Shown in pieces: positions 18,311 to 25,516 of a stretch of 64,000 bases of DNA. The notes beneath the pieces were generated by a model. The model saw only the letters and a program-made list of their open reading frames with translations, was not told the origin of the DNA and did not search any database. The stretch covers positions 89,784 to 153,783 of the forward strand of contig NZ_JASNWF010000024.1 in the NCBI RefSeq assembly GCF_030283205.1, given 5' to 3'. The stretch comes from Actinomadura opuntiae. GTDB taxonomy: Bacteria > Actinomycetota > Actinomycetes > Streptosporangiales > Streptosporangiaceae. The position numbers were made by a program, and so were the translations under genes. Within the stretch, counting starts at the first letter, position 1; each line of letters opens with the position of its first letter.

Positions 18311-20350
18311 TCAGGAGGCGGGCGTGGCGCCCCGGCCGGGCTTGAGCACCTCGCCGTCGGCGTCGTCGCCGAGGGAGACGCGGGCGAGGCGGGTCAGGAC
18401 GTCCGACAGCTCGGGGTGGTCCTCGGGCGACCATCCCTCGACGTGCTTCGCCAGGCCCTCGCGGCGGGCGGCGAACAGCCGCTCGGCGGTGGCCTCGCCG
18501 GACGGGGTGACCGTCAGGACGCCGTCGGACCGCTGGACGTACCCGGCCTCCACGAGGCGGTCGACGTAGGGGCGGCCGTGCTCGACGGGCACGCCGGCGC
18601 GGTCGGCCAGGTCGGCGCCGGAGACCGTCCCGTCCTTGGCGATCCGGCACAGCGCCCAGATGCTGCCCGCGGGCATGTCGACGCCGCAGAGGCGGGCGAG
18701 CCGGTTGTAGGCCTCCGCGGCCTTCGCGTCCCGCCGCATGAGCTCGCTGAGCGCGCGCTCGATCTCGTACCGGGACGACCGGACGGTCGGCGCCGCGCCG
18801 AAGCCCTCGCCGTAGTCGCGCGTCTGGGACGTGGCGCGCAGCGGGACCTCCCGCAGGAACCACGTGAGGACGAACGCGACCGCCGCGAACGGGACGGCCC
18901 ACAGGAACACCGTGTCGATCGACTGCGCGTAGGCGTGCAGGACGCTCTGCTTGACCGAGCCCGGGAACCTGTCCAGCAGCTTGGGGTTGCCCTGGACGGC
19001 GGACGGGTCGAAGCCGGGCGGCAGCATCCGGCCCTTCGCGAGGTCCGAGACGTGGGACGCGAGCTCGTTGCTGAAGATCGAGCCGAACACCGCGACGCCG
19101 AACGAGCCGCCGATCTGCCGGAAGAAGGTCACGCCCGACGTGGCGGAGCCGAGGTCGGAGTAGGAGACGGCGTTCTGCACCGCGATGACGAGCACCTGCA
19201 TCACCAGGCCGAGGCCGAAGCCGAGCAGCGCGAACCGCAGGCTCATCGACAGCGTGGAGGAGTGCTCGTCCAGCCGCGACAGCAGGTACAGCGCGATCGC
19301 GATGAGCGGCGTGCCGACCACCGGGTACAGCTTGTAGCGGCCGGTCCGGCTGATCAGCTGGCCGGACCCGATCGAGGCGACCAGCATCCCGATCATCATC
19401 GGCAGCAGGTGGACGCCCGACAGCGTCGGCGAGACGCCGTGCACCACCTGGAGGAAGATCGGCAGGAAGGTCAGCGCGCCGAACATCGCGAACCCGACCA
19501 CGAAGCTGATCGCCGAGGACAGCGCGAACACCGAGTGGCGCAGCAGGTGCGGCGGCATGATCGGCTCGGCGGCGCGCCGCTCGACCAGCAGCCAGACCGC
19601 GATCAGCACCACCGAGACCGCGGCGAGCACGATGATCGGCGCGGACAGCCAGTCGTAGCGGGTGCCGCCCCAGGTCGTCATCAGCACCAGGCCGACCGAC
19701 CAGCCGACGATCAGCAGCGTGCCGAGGTAGTCGATGCGGTGCCGCTCGCGCTCCCCCGAGGCGTGCAGCACGGCGGCGATGACCAGCAGCGCCACGATGC
19801 CGATCGGGACGTTGATGTAGAACACCCAGCGCCAGGACAGGTTGTCGACGAACCAGCCGCCGAGCAGCGGCCCGCACACGCTCGCCACGCCGAAGACGGC
19901 GCCGAACAGGCCCTGGAACCGGCCGCGGTCGCGGGGCGGGACGACGTCGCCGACGATCGCGACGACGAGCACCATCAGCCCGCCGCCGCCGAGGCCCTGC
20001 AGCGCGCGGAAGAAGATCAGCCCGGTCATGTCCTGCGCGATGCCGCACAGCGCCGACCCGATCAGGAAGATGACGATCGAACCCTGGAACAGCCGCTTGC
20101 GGCCGTACTGGTCGCCGAGCTTGCCCCACAGCGGCGTCGAGGCGGTGGAGGCGAGCAGGTAGGCGGTGACGACCCAGGACAGGTGGTTCAGGCCGCCGAG
20201 GTCGCTGACGATGGTCGGCAGGGCGGTGGAGACGATCGTCTGGTCCAGCGCCGCGAGCAGCATGGCCAGCATCAGCGCGCCGAGGATGACGTACAGGTCC
20301 CGGCCCTTGGGCATGGTCTCCTCGCCGCGCGCCACCGTGTCAGCGGTCAT
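18311..20350 (-). CDS. DHA2-family MFS drug exporter with a C-terminal winged-helix (MarR-like) domain
   Basis: A 679-residue protein. Residues about 15-500 are a 14-TM DHA2 transporter: LDQTIVSTALPTIVSDLG in TM1, WVVTAYLL, GKLGDQYGRKR (motif A), and the proton/antiporter motif C region GVASVCGPLLGGWF. DHA2 proteins expel cationic drugs and other toxic molecules with protons. After the last TM the chain continues for about 170 residues into a cytoplasmic domain. It contains a winged-helix pattern (IWALCRIAKDGTVSGADLA, YVDRLVEAGYVQRSDGVLTVTPSG) as in MarR proteins. The ATG at 20350 has GAGGGGGG 8 nt upstream. Whether this domain binds DNA or only senses substrate is unknown. It lies downstream of a small membrane protein gene. 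Confidence 0.92.
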   Translation of the reverse strand: MTADTVARGEETMPKGRDLYVILGALMLAMLLAALDQTIVSTALPTIVSDLGGLNHLSWVVTAYLLASTASTPLWGKLGDQYGRKRLFQGSIVIFLIGSALCGIAQDMTGLIFFRALQGLGGGGLMVLVVAIVGDVVPPRDRGRFQGLFGAVFGVASVCGPLLGGWFVDNLSWRWVFYINVPIGIVALLVIAAVLHASGERERHRIDYLGTLLIVGWSVGLVLMTTWGGTRYDWLSAPIIVLAAVSVVLIAVWLLVERRAAEPIMPPHLLRHSVFALSSAISFVVGFAMFGALTFLPIFLQVVHGVSPTLSGVHLLPMMIGMLVASIGSGQLISRTGRYKLYPVVGTPLIAIALYLLSRLDEHSSTLSMSLRFALLGFGLGLVMQVLVIAVQNAVSYSDLGSATSGVTFFRQIGGSFGVAVFGSIFSNELASHVSDLAKGRMLPPGFDPSAVQGNPKLLDRFPGSVKQSVLHAYAQSIDTVFLWAVPFAAVAFVLTWFLREVPLRATSQTRDYGEGFGAAPTVRSSRYEIERALSELMRRDAKAAEAYNRLARLCGVDMPAGSIWALCRIAKDGTVSGADLADRAGVPVEHGRPYVDRLVEAGYVQRSDGVLTVTPSGEATAERLFAARREGLAKHVEGWSPEDHPELSDVLTRLARVSLGDDADGEVLKPGRGATPAS

Positions 20351-20447
20351 TCCGCCGCCCCCCTCACCTGCCGTGACGAGGGAGGCCTACCCACGGAGAT
20401 CACCCCAAATCGGGGCCCCGCGGCCGGACGTCCCGGGGCGCGACGGG

Positions 20448-20477
20448 ACGGGCCCCGGCGCGGATGCCGGGGCCCGT
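20448..20477 (-). terminator. Perfect 12-bp hairpin
   Basis: ACGGGCCCCGGC (20448-20459) pairs perfectly with 20466-20477, 6-nt loop. It lies just past the stop at 20492 of the minus-strand small membrane protein and upstream of the DHA2 gene. Confidence 0.7.
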
Positions 20478-20491
20478 GACGAGGACGCGGG

Positions 20492-20890
20492 TCAGTGCAG
20501 GATGTCGCGGACCACCTTGGCGGCGCCGAGGGCGGCCGAGCCCCCGGCGATCGCGGTGGCGCCGGCGGTCACCCACAGCGGGAGGCCGCGGCGGGTCCGC
20601 AGCCCGCCGACGGTGTCGAGGGAGTCGACGAGCAGCCCGGCGCGGGCCCACAGCCGCCGCCCGGACTCGTCGCTCAGCAGGTAGCCGGCGCCGAGGGCGA
20701 TCTCGCGGGCGGCGAACATCCGGGCGATGTAGTCGCGTCCGGGGTCGGTGCCGCCGACCGACGTCATCAGCTTCACGGTCAGCTTGGGGGCGGCGAACGC
20801 CGCGAGGCCGAGGGCCACGCGCGCCCGCGCCACGTTGGTCATGAGGCCGTCCAGGCGGTCCCGGCCGTCTACTTCCTTCGCATCTGCCAC
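20492..20890 (-). CDS. Small membrane-associated protein, DUF4267-like
   Basis: A 132-residue protein with hydrophobic segments near 25-45, 62-74 and 105-125. Its sequence (RVALGLAAFAAPKLTVKLM, DYIARMFAAREIALGAGYLL) resembles small DUF4267-type proteins of actinobacteria, for which no function is established. The start is a GTG at 20890 without a strong Shine-Dalgarno sequence. Its own terminator separates it from the DHA2 gene, so they are probably distinct units. It is divergent from the 54-residue membrane peptide gene. Confidence 0.65.
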   Translation of the reverse strand: MADAKEVDGRDRLDGLMTNVARARVALGLAAFAAPKLTVKLMTSVGGTDPGRDYIARMFAAREIALGAGYLLSDESGRRLWARAGLLVDSLDTVGGLRTRRGLPLWVTAGATAIAGGSAALGAAKVVRDILH

Positions 20891-20996
20891 ATTCGCGAGG
20901 TTATCGGGGACCGCTCCGGGACCCGACGCCGAGGTAACCCTTGCCTTACGCGTCTATCGTTCTAGATGGCGGCACTCCCCCGGATTGAAGGTGATC

Positions 20997-21161
20997 ATGA
21001 ACGAGGGCCTCCTCGGCCTCGCGGTCGTGGCGCTGCTCGCCGCGTTCTGCGTGCGCTGGGTCGCGGTGAAGCTGCGCATGCCGATGCCCACCCGCAGCGC
21101 GGTGATCATCGTGTTCGTGCTGGTCGTGGGCGCGCTGTACGGCGAGCACCTCCGCGGCTGA
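20997..21161 (+). CDS. 54-residue two-TM membrane peptide
   Basis: ATG at 20997 with GAAGG 5 nt upstream. The product is almost all membrane: residues 3-22 (GLLGLAVVALLAAFCVRWVA) and 35-50 (SAVIIVFVLVVGALYG), joined by a basic loop KLRMPMPTR. No family recognised. The good ribosome site and third-position G/C preference support it as a real gene. It stands alone between a divergent membrane protein and a methyltransferase gene. Confidence 0.6.
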   Translation: MNEGLLGLAVVALLAAFCVRWVAVKLRMPMPTRSAVIIVFVLVVGALYGEHLRG

Positions 21162-21293
21162 CGCGCCCGCAGGGCCGATTGCCCGGCGCCGGCTCCGAAC
21201 TTCCCGCCCGGCCCGGGAGTCATAACTGGCGAAACCGGCTCCACGCCCGTTCCCCGTACCCCGCGGAGCCGGTCCGAGCCGAGGGAGACACCC

Positions 21294-22103
21294 GTGCCGC
21301 AACCGGCGACCGCGGTCCAGGAGACCGCCGGCGGCATCGCCCCGCACCTGCGGCGCCTGCTGGAGTTCGTCGAACCCGACCGCGACGACGTCTGCCTGGA
21401 CGTCGCGCGCGGGCACGGGCCGATGCCCGCCGCGCTCGGCCCCCGCGTCCGGCACCTGACCGCCGTGGACGCGGCGCCCGCGCCCGCCGAACCGAGCCGG
21501 GGCGGCCGCATGTCCACGGTCGAGTTCGGGACGGGCCCCGTGCGCATCAACGGCGACGGTGACCGGCCGCCCGCCCTGGCGACGCGCGAAGACCCCCGCC
21601 CCCGGCCCGCCGACCCCGCCGTCAAGGCCGACGCCACCGCCCTGCCCTACCGCAGCGACACGTTCTCCCTGGTCACGGCCCGGTTCTCGCTGTACACGCT
21701 GGGCGAGCCCGACCAGGTGCTGCGCGAACTGCTGCGGGTGTGCCGCCCCGGCGGCCGGCTGATCATCGCCGACCTGGTCCGCGGCAACCTGGCCGGCCCC
21801 GAACGGGACCGCATCGAACGGCTCCGCGACCCGGACCACCCCGGCACCCCGTCCATCGCCCGCCTCACCGAGATGATCACCTCGGCGGGCGGCAGCATCC
21901 GCCGCCTCGACGTGTTCGCCGTCGAGCGCCCGGTCGAGCCGTGGCTGGCCGGCGCGCGCGACGAGGCGTCCGCCGACATCATCCGCGAAGCCCTCACCGC
22001 CGAGGTCGACGGCGGCCCCCGCACCGGCGCCAAACCCCGCGTCATCGGCGGCGAACTCTGGTTCACCCAATCCTGGGCCCACGTCGCCGCTGTTCCTATT
22101 TGA
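21294..22103 (+). CDS. SAM-dependent methyltransferase-like protein (UbiE/COQ5 type)
   Basis: A 269-residue protein. The C-terminal half is a clear Methyltransf_11 pattern: ADATALPYRSDTFSLVTARFSLY, VLRELLRVCRPGGRLIIADLV. Motif I is weakened: DVCLDVARGHGPMPAAL keeps the position of the SAM loop but lacks the usual G-x-G-x-G spacing. A low-complexity insert (about 55-105) separates it from motif IV. It may therefore bind SAM differently or be a degenerate enzyme. The GTG at 21294 has GAGGGAG upstream. The dispersed structured repeat begins 8 nt after its stop codon. Confidence 0.75.
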   Translation: MPQPATAVQETAGGIAPHLRRLLEFVEPDRDDVCLDVARGHGPMPAALGPRVRHLTAVDAAPAPAEPSRGGRMSTVEFGTGPVRINGDGDRPPALATREDPRPRPADPAVKADATALPYRSDTFSLVTARFSLYTLGEPDQVLRELLRVCRPGGRLIIADLVRGNLAGPERDRIERLRDPDHPGTPSIARLTEMITSAGGSIRRLDVFAVERPVEPWLAGARDEASADIIREALTAEVDGGPRTGAKPRVIGGELWFTQSWAHVAAVPI

Positions 22104-22110
22104 TTTGATC

Positions 22111-22250
22111 GCCCTTGGCGTCAGGCGCTGGGGCGCCTTCCTTCGGCGGGCGATCGTGCGATCGCTGCATCGCTCCGACTCGGCCCTGGGGGCCTCGCTG
22201 CGCGATCAAGTTCTCGCAAGCTCGAACTTGGCTTCGCTCGCGATCGCGAC
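22111..22250 (+). repeat. Dispersed structured repeat, copy A (about 140 bp)
   Basis: This segment reappears in inverted orientation at 40261-40401 with only about eight differences. It is full of dyads: AGGCGC/GCGCCT near its left end, GCGAT/ATCGC, GATCGC/GCGATC, GGCC/GGCC around CTGGG, and AAGTTC/GAACTT. It begins 8 nt after the methyltransferase stop and ends 50 bp before the convergent MFS stop, so it could serve as terminator for either. No transposase or target duplication is visible. Confidence 0.85.
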
Positions 22251-22299
22251 GGTTCGGGTCGTTGCGTGGTCGGGGAGGTGGTTCAGGTCGTTGCGGGGG

Positions 22300-23532
22300 T
22301 CAGGGTGCGTCGTTGGCGGTGCTGGGGGCTGGTTGTCGGGCGGTGGTTTTGTTAAGTGTGTCGGTGCGGCGGCCTCGTGTGGTGGTGGCGGCGGTTAGGG
22401 CTACGGCGCTCAGTGTTCCGCCTAGCCACATGGCGGCCTCCTCGCCTGCGGTGTCGGCTACGCGGCCGCCTGCCAGTGCGCCCAGCGAGATGGCGATGTT
22501 GAACGCGGCGACGAACAGTGCCGACGCCGGTTCAGCGGCGCGCGGTGGTGCGGCCTGCAGCAGCCAGGTCTGCAGGGTGACCGACACGCCGCCGTAGGCG
22601 GCGCCCCACAGCACCAGCAGCACGACCGCCGGGAGCGGGGCCCGGCCGACCACCGGGAACAGCAGCACGACCGGTGCGAGCAGCATCGCGATCGCCATGA
22701 GGGTGCGGCGCGGGCCGCGCGCGGCGGCCGTCCCCGCAGCGAAGTTCCCGGCGACGCCCGCGACGCCGTACAGCAGCAGCAAGGTACTGATCAGGTCCGG
22801 GTCCACGCCGGACACCTGCTCCAGAACCGGACGCACGTAGGTGTATGCCGCGAAATGCCCGGTGACCAGGAGGAACGTCACCAGCAGGCCGACCCGGGCG
22901 CGCGGTGCGCGCAGGACGCGCGGCACGCCCCGGAGGCCCGTCGGGCCGGTTCCGGGGAGCGGTGGCAGCAGGACGGCGAGCGCCGCGCAGGCGATCAGGG
23001 AGAGCGCGCCGGCCACCGCGAACGCGGCCCGCCAGCCCGCGAGATCGCCGATCAGCGTGCCGACCGGGACGCCCGCCACCGACGCCACCGAGATCCCGCC
23101 GAAGACCACCGAGGTGGCGGCGCCGGCGGAGCGTTCCGGGACCAGCCGTACCGCCAGCCCGCCGGCGATCGCCCACACCCCGCCGATCGCCACGCCGACC
23201 AGGATCCGTGTGGCGAGCAGCGCCGGCAGGCTGGGCGCTACGGCCGAGCCGAGGTCGGCCGCGGCGAGCAGGGCCGCCAGCGCGGCCAGCACCGCGCGGC
23301 GGTCCAGCCGGGCCGTGGCGGCCGACAGCGCGGGCGCGCAGACCGCGGCGACCAGGCCGGGCACGGTCATCGCCAGCCCGGCCGTCCCCGCGGAGACGTC
23401 GAGGTCCGGACCGATCGAGGTCAGCAGGCCCACCGGCAGCATCTCGCTGGTGACGACGAGGAACGTGGCCGCGGCGACCGCGAGCACCGCCAGCCATCCG
23501 CCCCGCGGCGGGGAGTCGGGAGAAACGGTCAT
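22300..23532 (-). CDS. DHA1-type MFS exporter
   Basis: A 410-residue, 12-TM major facilitator protein. TM1 with LVVTSEMLPVGLLTSIGPDL, the LDRRAVLAALAALLAAADL loop after TM2-3, and PVGTLIGDLAGWRAAFAVAGALS in TM5 match the sugar-efflux/Bcr/AraJ-like DHA1 group. Members expel drugs, sugars or metabolites. The ATG at 23532 (MTVSPDSPP) is chosen although the GGAGG lies very close; an open extension to 23604 has no better start and would cross the operator. The gene is divergent from a LysR regulator with a LysR-type dyad in the 92-bp gap, so it is the probable LysR target. Confidence 0.9.
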   Translation of the reverse strand: MTVSPDSPPRGGWLAVLAVAAATFLVVTSEMLPVGLLTSIGPDLDVSAGTAGLAMTVPGLVAAVCAPALSAATARLDRRAVLAALAALLAAADLGSAVAPSLPALLATRILVGVAIGGVWAIAGGLAVRLVPERSAGAATSVVFGGISVASVAGVPVGTLIGDLAGWRAAFAVAGALSLIACAALAVLLPPLPGTGPTGLRGVPRVLRAPRARVGLLVTFLLVTGHFAAYTYVRPVLEQVSGVDPDLISTLLLLYGVAGVAGNFAAGTAAARGPRRTLMAIAMLLAPVVLLFPVVGRAPLPAVVLLVLWGAAYGGVSVTLQTWLLQAAPPRAAEPASALFVAAFNIAISLGALAGGRVADTAGEEAAMWLGGTLSAVALTAATTTRGRRTDTLNKTTARQPAPSTANDAP

Positions 23533-23589
23533 GCCTCCGACCCTGGGCCGGTCGCGTACCGGGAACAACGGCGAAGATCGCATCCTTGT

Positions 23590-23604
23590 ATGAGCGAGGC
23601 TCAT
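23590..23604. promoter_or_regulatory. LysR-type operator candidate (T-N11-A)
   Basis: ATGAGC-gag-GCTCAT is a perfect 15-bp dyad containing the T-N11-A LysR signature (T at 23591, A at 23603). It lies 21 nt before the LysR start and 58 nt before the divergent exporter start. Confidence 0.55.
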
Positions 23605-23624
23605 CGATCATCGGGAGGGGCGGC

Positions 23625-24602
23625 GTGCCGGACCTGGAGACCCGGGAACTGGAGTGCTTCCTCGTCCTCAGCGAGGACCTGCACTTCGGCCGGACCGCGG
23701 AACGCCTCTACCTCTCCCAGAGCCGCGTCAGCCAGCTGCTGCGGGCCCTGGAGTCCCGGATCGGGGCCCGGCTCGTGGAGCGCACCAGCCGCCGTGTGCG
23801 GCTGACACCGCTCGGCGCGAGCCTGCGGGACGAGCTGCGCCCCGCCTACACGGCCCTCCGCGACGTCGTCGACGCGGCCAGGGCGAGGGCCCGCGACGTC
23901 GCCGGAGTGCTGCGGATCGGCTTCCTCGGATCAATGGACGAGGATCTGACCGGGCTCGTCCGCGCCTTCCAGGACGACCACCCGGGCTGCGAGGTGCAGA
24001 CCGTCGAGGTCCCGCTGGCCGACCCGTTCGGGGCGGTACGGGACGGGACCGTGGACGCCGCGATCGTGCTGGCACCGGTGCGGGAGCCCGCCCTGGCCTC
24101 GGGCCCGGTCTTCTCCGAGGCGCCGCTGAGCCTCGCCGTCCCGGCCCGCCATCCGCTCGCGGACCGCCCGTCCGTCCCCGCCGAGGATCTGGCCGGGCAC
24201 CCGCTGATCAGGGTCGCCGGCCCGGCCCCGCGGTACTGGCGCGAGGCGCAGTCCCCGCGGCTGACGCCCGGCGGCCGCGCGATCCCGTCCGGCCCGGCCG
24301 TCGGCACGATCCAGGAGGCCCTGGCGATGGTCGCGTCGGGGCGCGGCGCGATGCCGCTGTGCGTCCCGACCGCCCGACGTCACGCGCGGGGCGACGTCGT
24401 GTTCGTCCCGCTCACCGGCCTGCCCGACTCGGCGCTCACGCTCGTCTGGCACCGGGACCGCGCCACCGCGCGCGTGCACGCCTTCGCCGGCGCCGTGGCG
24501 CGGCTACCGCGGACGCGTCATCCGGTCACCAGGACCGCGGCGCCGGTGAAGCGGTCGGCGGCGAGGTCGGCCAGGGCGCGGTCCGCCTCGTCCAGCGGAT
24601 AG
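23625..24602 (+). CDS. LysR-family transcriptional regulator
   Basis: A 325-residue regulator. The N-terminal HTH (about 1-62) shows LECFLVLSEDLHFGRTAERLY, then SQSRVSQLLRALESRIGARLVERTSRRVRLT. The periplasmic-binding-like effector domain (about 90-290) begins VLRIGFLGSMDEDL. The GTG at 23625 has GGGAGGGG upstream and starts at the family boundary. The last 28 codons run antisense into the end of the alcohol dehydrogenase gene, giving an unusual Arg/Ser-rich tail beyond the normal ~297-residue LysR length. It likely represses or activates the divergent MFS exporter and itself. Confidence 0.92.
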   Translation: MPDLETRELECFLVLSEDLHFGRTAERLYLSQSRVSQLLRALESRIGARLVERTSRRVRLTPLGASLRDELRPAYTALRDVVDAARARARDVAGVLRIGFLGSMDEDLTGLVRAFQDDHPGCEVQTVEVPLADPFGAVRDGTVDAAIVLAPVREPALASGPVFSEAPLSLAVPARHPLADRPSVPAEDLAGHPLIRVAGPAPRYWREAQSPRLTPGGRAIPSGPAVGTIQEALAMVASGRGAMPLCVPTARRHARGDVVFVPLTGLPDSALTLVWHRDRATARVHAFAGAVARLPRTRHPVTRTAAPVKRSAARSARARSASSSG

Positions 24603-25516
24603 GGGCGGGTCGTGACGGCGACGTCGAGGCGGGCGGCGAGGCGGAGGAACTCCTCGCCGTCGGCGCGGGTGTTGGCGGTCACCGAGCGGACCTCGCGCTC
24701 CTGGAACAGGTGCCGCTGGTAGTCCAGGGACGGGACGTCGCTCAGGTGGATGCCCGCGATGGCGAGGACGCCGCCGCGGTCCAGGCGTTCGAGCGCGGCG
24801 GGGACGAGCCCGCCGGCCGGTGCGAAGACGATCGCGGAGTCGAGCGGGTCGGGCGAGGCGTCGAAGGAGTCGCCGGCCCACGAGGCGCCGAGGTCGCGGG
24901 CCAGCTCGCGGGCGGCGGGACTGCGGGTGAACACGTGCACGTCGGCGCCCTCGGCGATCGCGATCTGCGCGGCGAGGTGCGCCGAGCCGCCGAACCCCCA
25001 GATGCCGAGGCGCCCGCCCGGCGGCAGGTCGGCGCGGCGCAGCGCCCGGTACCCGATGATGCCCGCGCACAGCAGCGGAGCCGCGCGGACGTCGTCGAGT
25101 TCGGACGGCAGCGCGTAGGTGTAGGCGTCGACGGCGAGGGCGTACTCGGCGTAGCCGCCGTGGGCGTGCCAGCCGGTGTAGACCGAGTACGGGCACAGGT
25201 TCTCGGCGCCGCGGCGGCAGAACCGGCAGGCGCCGCAGGTGCCGCGCAGCCACGCGACGCCGACCCGGTCGCCGGCGGCGTGCAGCGCGCCCGCGCCCGC
25301 CTCGACGACCTCGCCGACGATCTCGTGGCCGGGCGTCACCCCGGGCAGGTGGACGGGCAGGTCGCCCTCCGCGACGTGCAGGTCCGTCCGGCAGACCCCG
25401 CAGGCGAGGACGCGCACCAGCAGCTCGCCGGGCCCCGGCGACGGGACGTCACGGTCGGCGCGGCGCAGCGGCCCCGACGCGATCGGAGCCGGCGCGCGCA
25501 CCGCCCACGCCCGCAT
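24518..25516 (-). CDS. Zinc-dependent alcohol dehydrogenase
   Basis: A 332-residue medium-chain dehydrogenase oxidising alcohols or reducing aldehydes with NAD(P). Catalytic zinc ligands are C39 (CGVCRTDLH), H64-E65 (GHEIVGEV) and C150 (LLCAG). The structural zinc is held by C94, C97, C100 and C108. The coenzyme fold follows at GIWGFGGSAHLAAQIA. This is the single-chain AdhA-like group common in actinobacteria. Its ATG overlaps the stop of the upstream phosphatase gene in a TGATG junction, so translation is coupled. Its 3' end overlaps the convergent LysR gene by 85 bp. Confidence 0.93.
   Translation of the reverse strand: MRAWAVRAPAPIASGPLRRADRDVPSPGPGELLVRVLACGVCRTDLHVAEGDLPVHLPGVTPGHEIVGEVVEAGAGALHAAGDRVGVAWLRGTCGACRFCRRGAENLCPYSVYTGWHAHGGYAEYALAVDAYTYALPSELDDVRAAPLLCAGIIGYRALRRADLPPGGRLGIWGFGGSAHLAAQIAIAEGADVHVFTRSPAARELARDLGASWAGDSFDASPDPLDSAIVFAPAGGLVPAALERLDRGGVLAIAGIHLSDVPSLDYQRHLFQEREVRSVTANTRADGEEFLRLAARLDVAVTTRPYPLDEADRALADLAADRFTGAAVLVTG

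Noticed and set aside
20935..20955. Iron box for the DtxR/IdeR repressor (AGGTAACCC-TTGCCTTAC)
   Set aside because: Only a minority of positions fit the 19-bp consensus, and no iron-related gene follows.
22111..22250. Small protein genes reading through the dispersed repeat in several frames
   Set aside because: All frames give short Arg/Ser/Leu-rich peptides starting at arbitrary points. Similar peptides arise in both copies only because the DNA is the same; the compensatory change supports structure, not coding.
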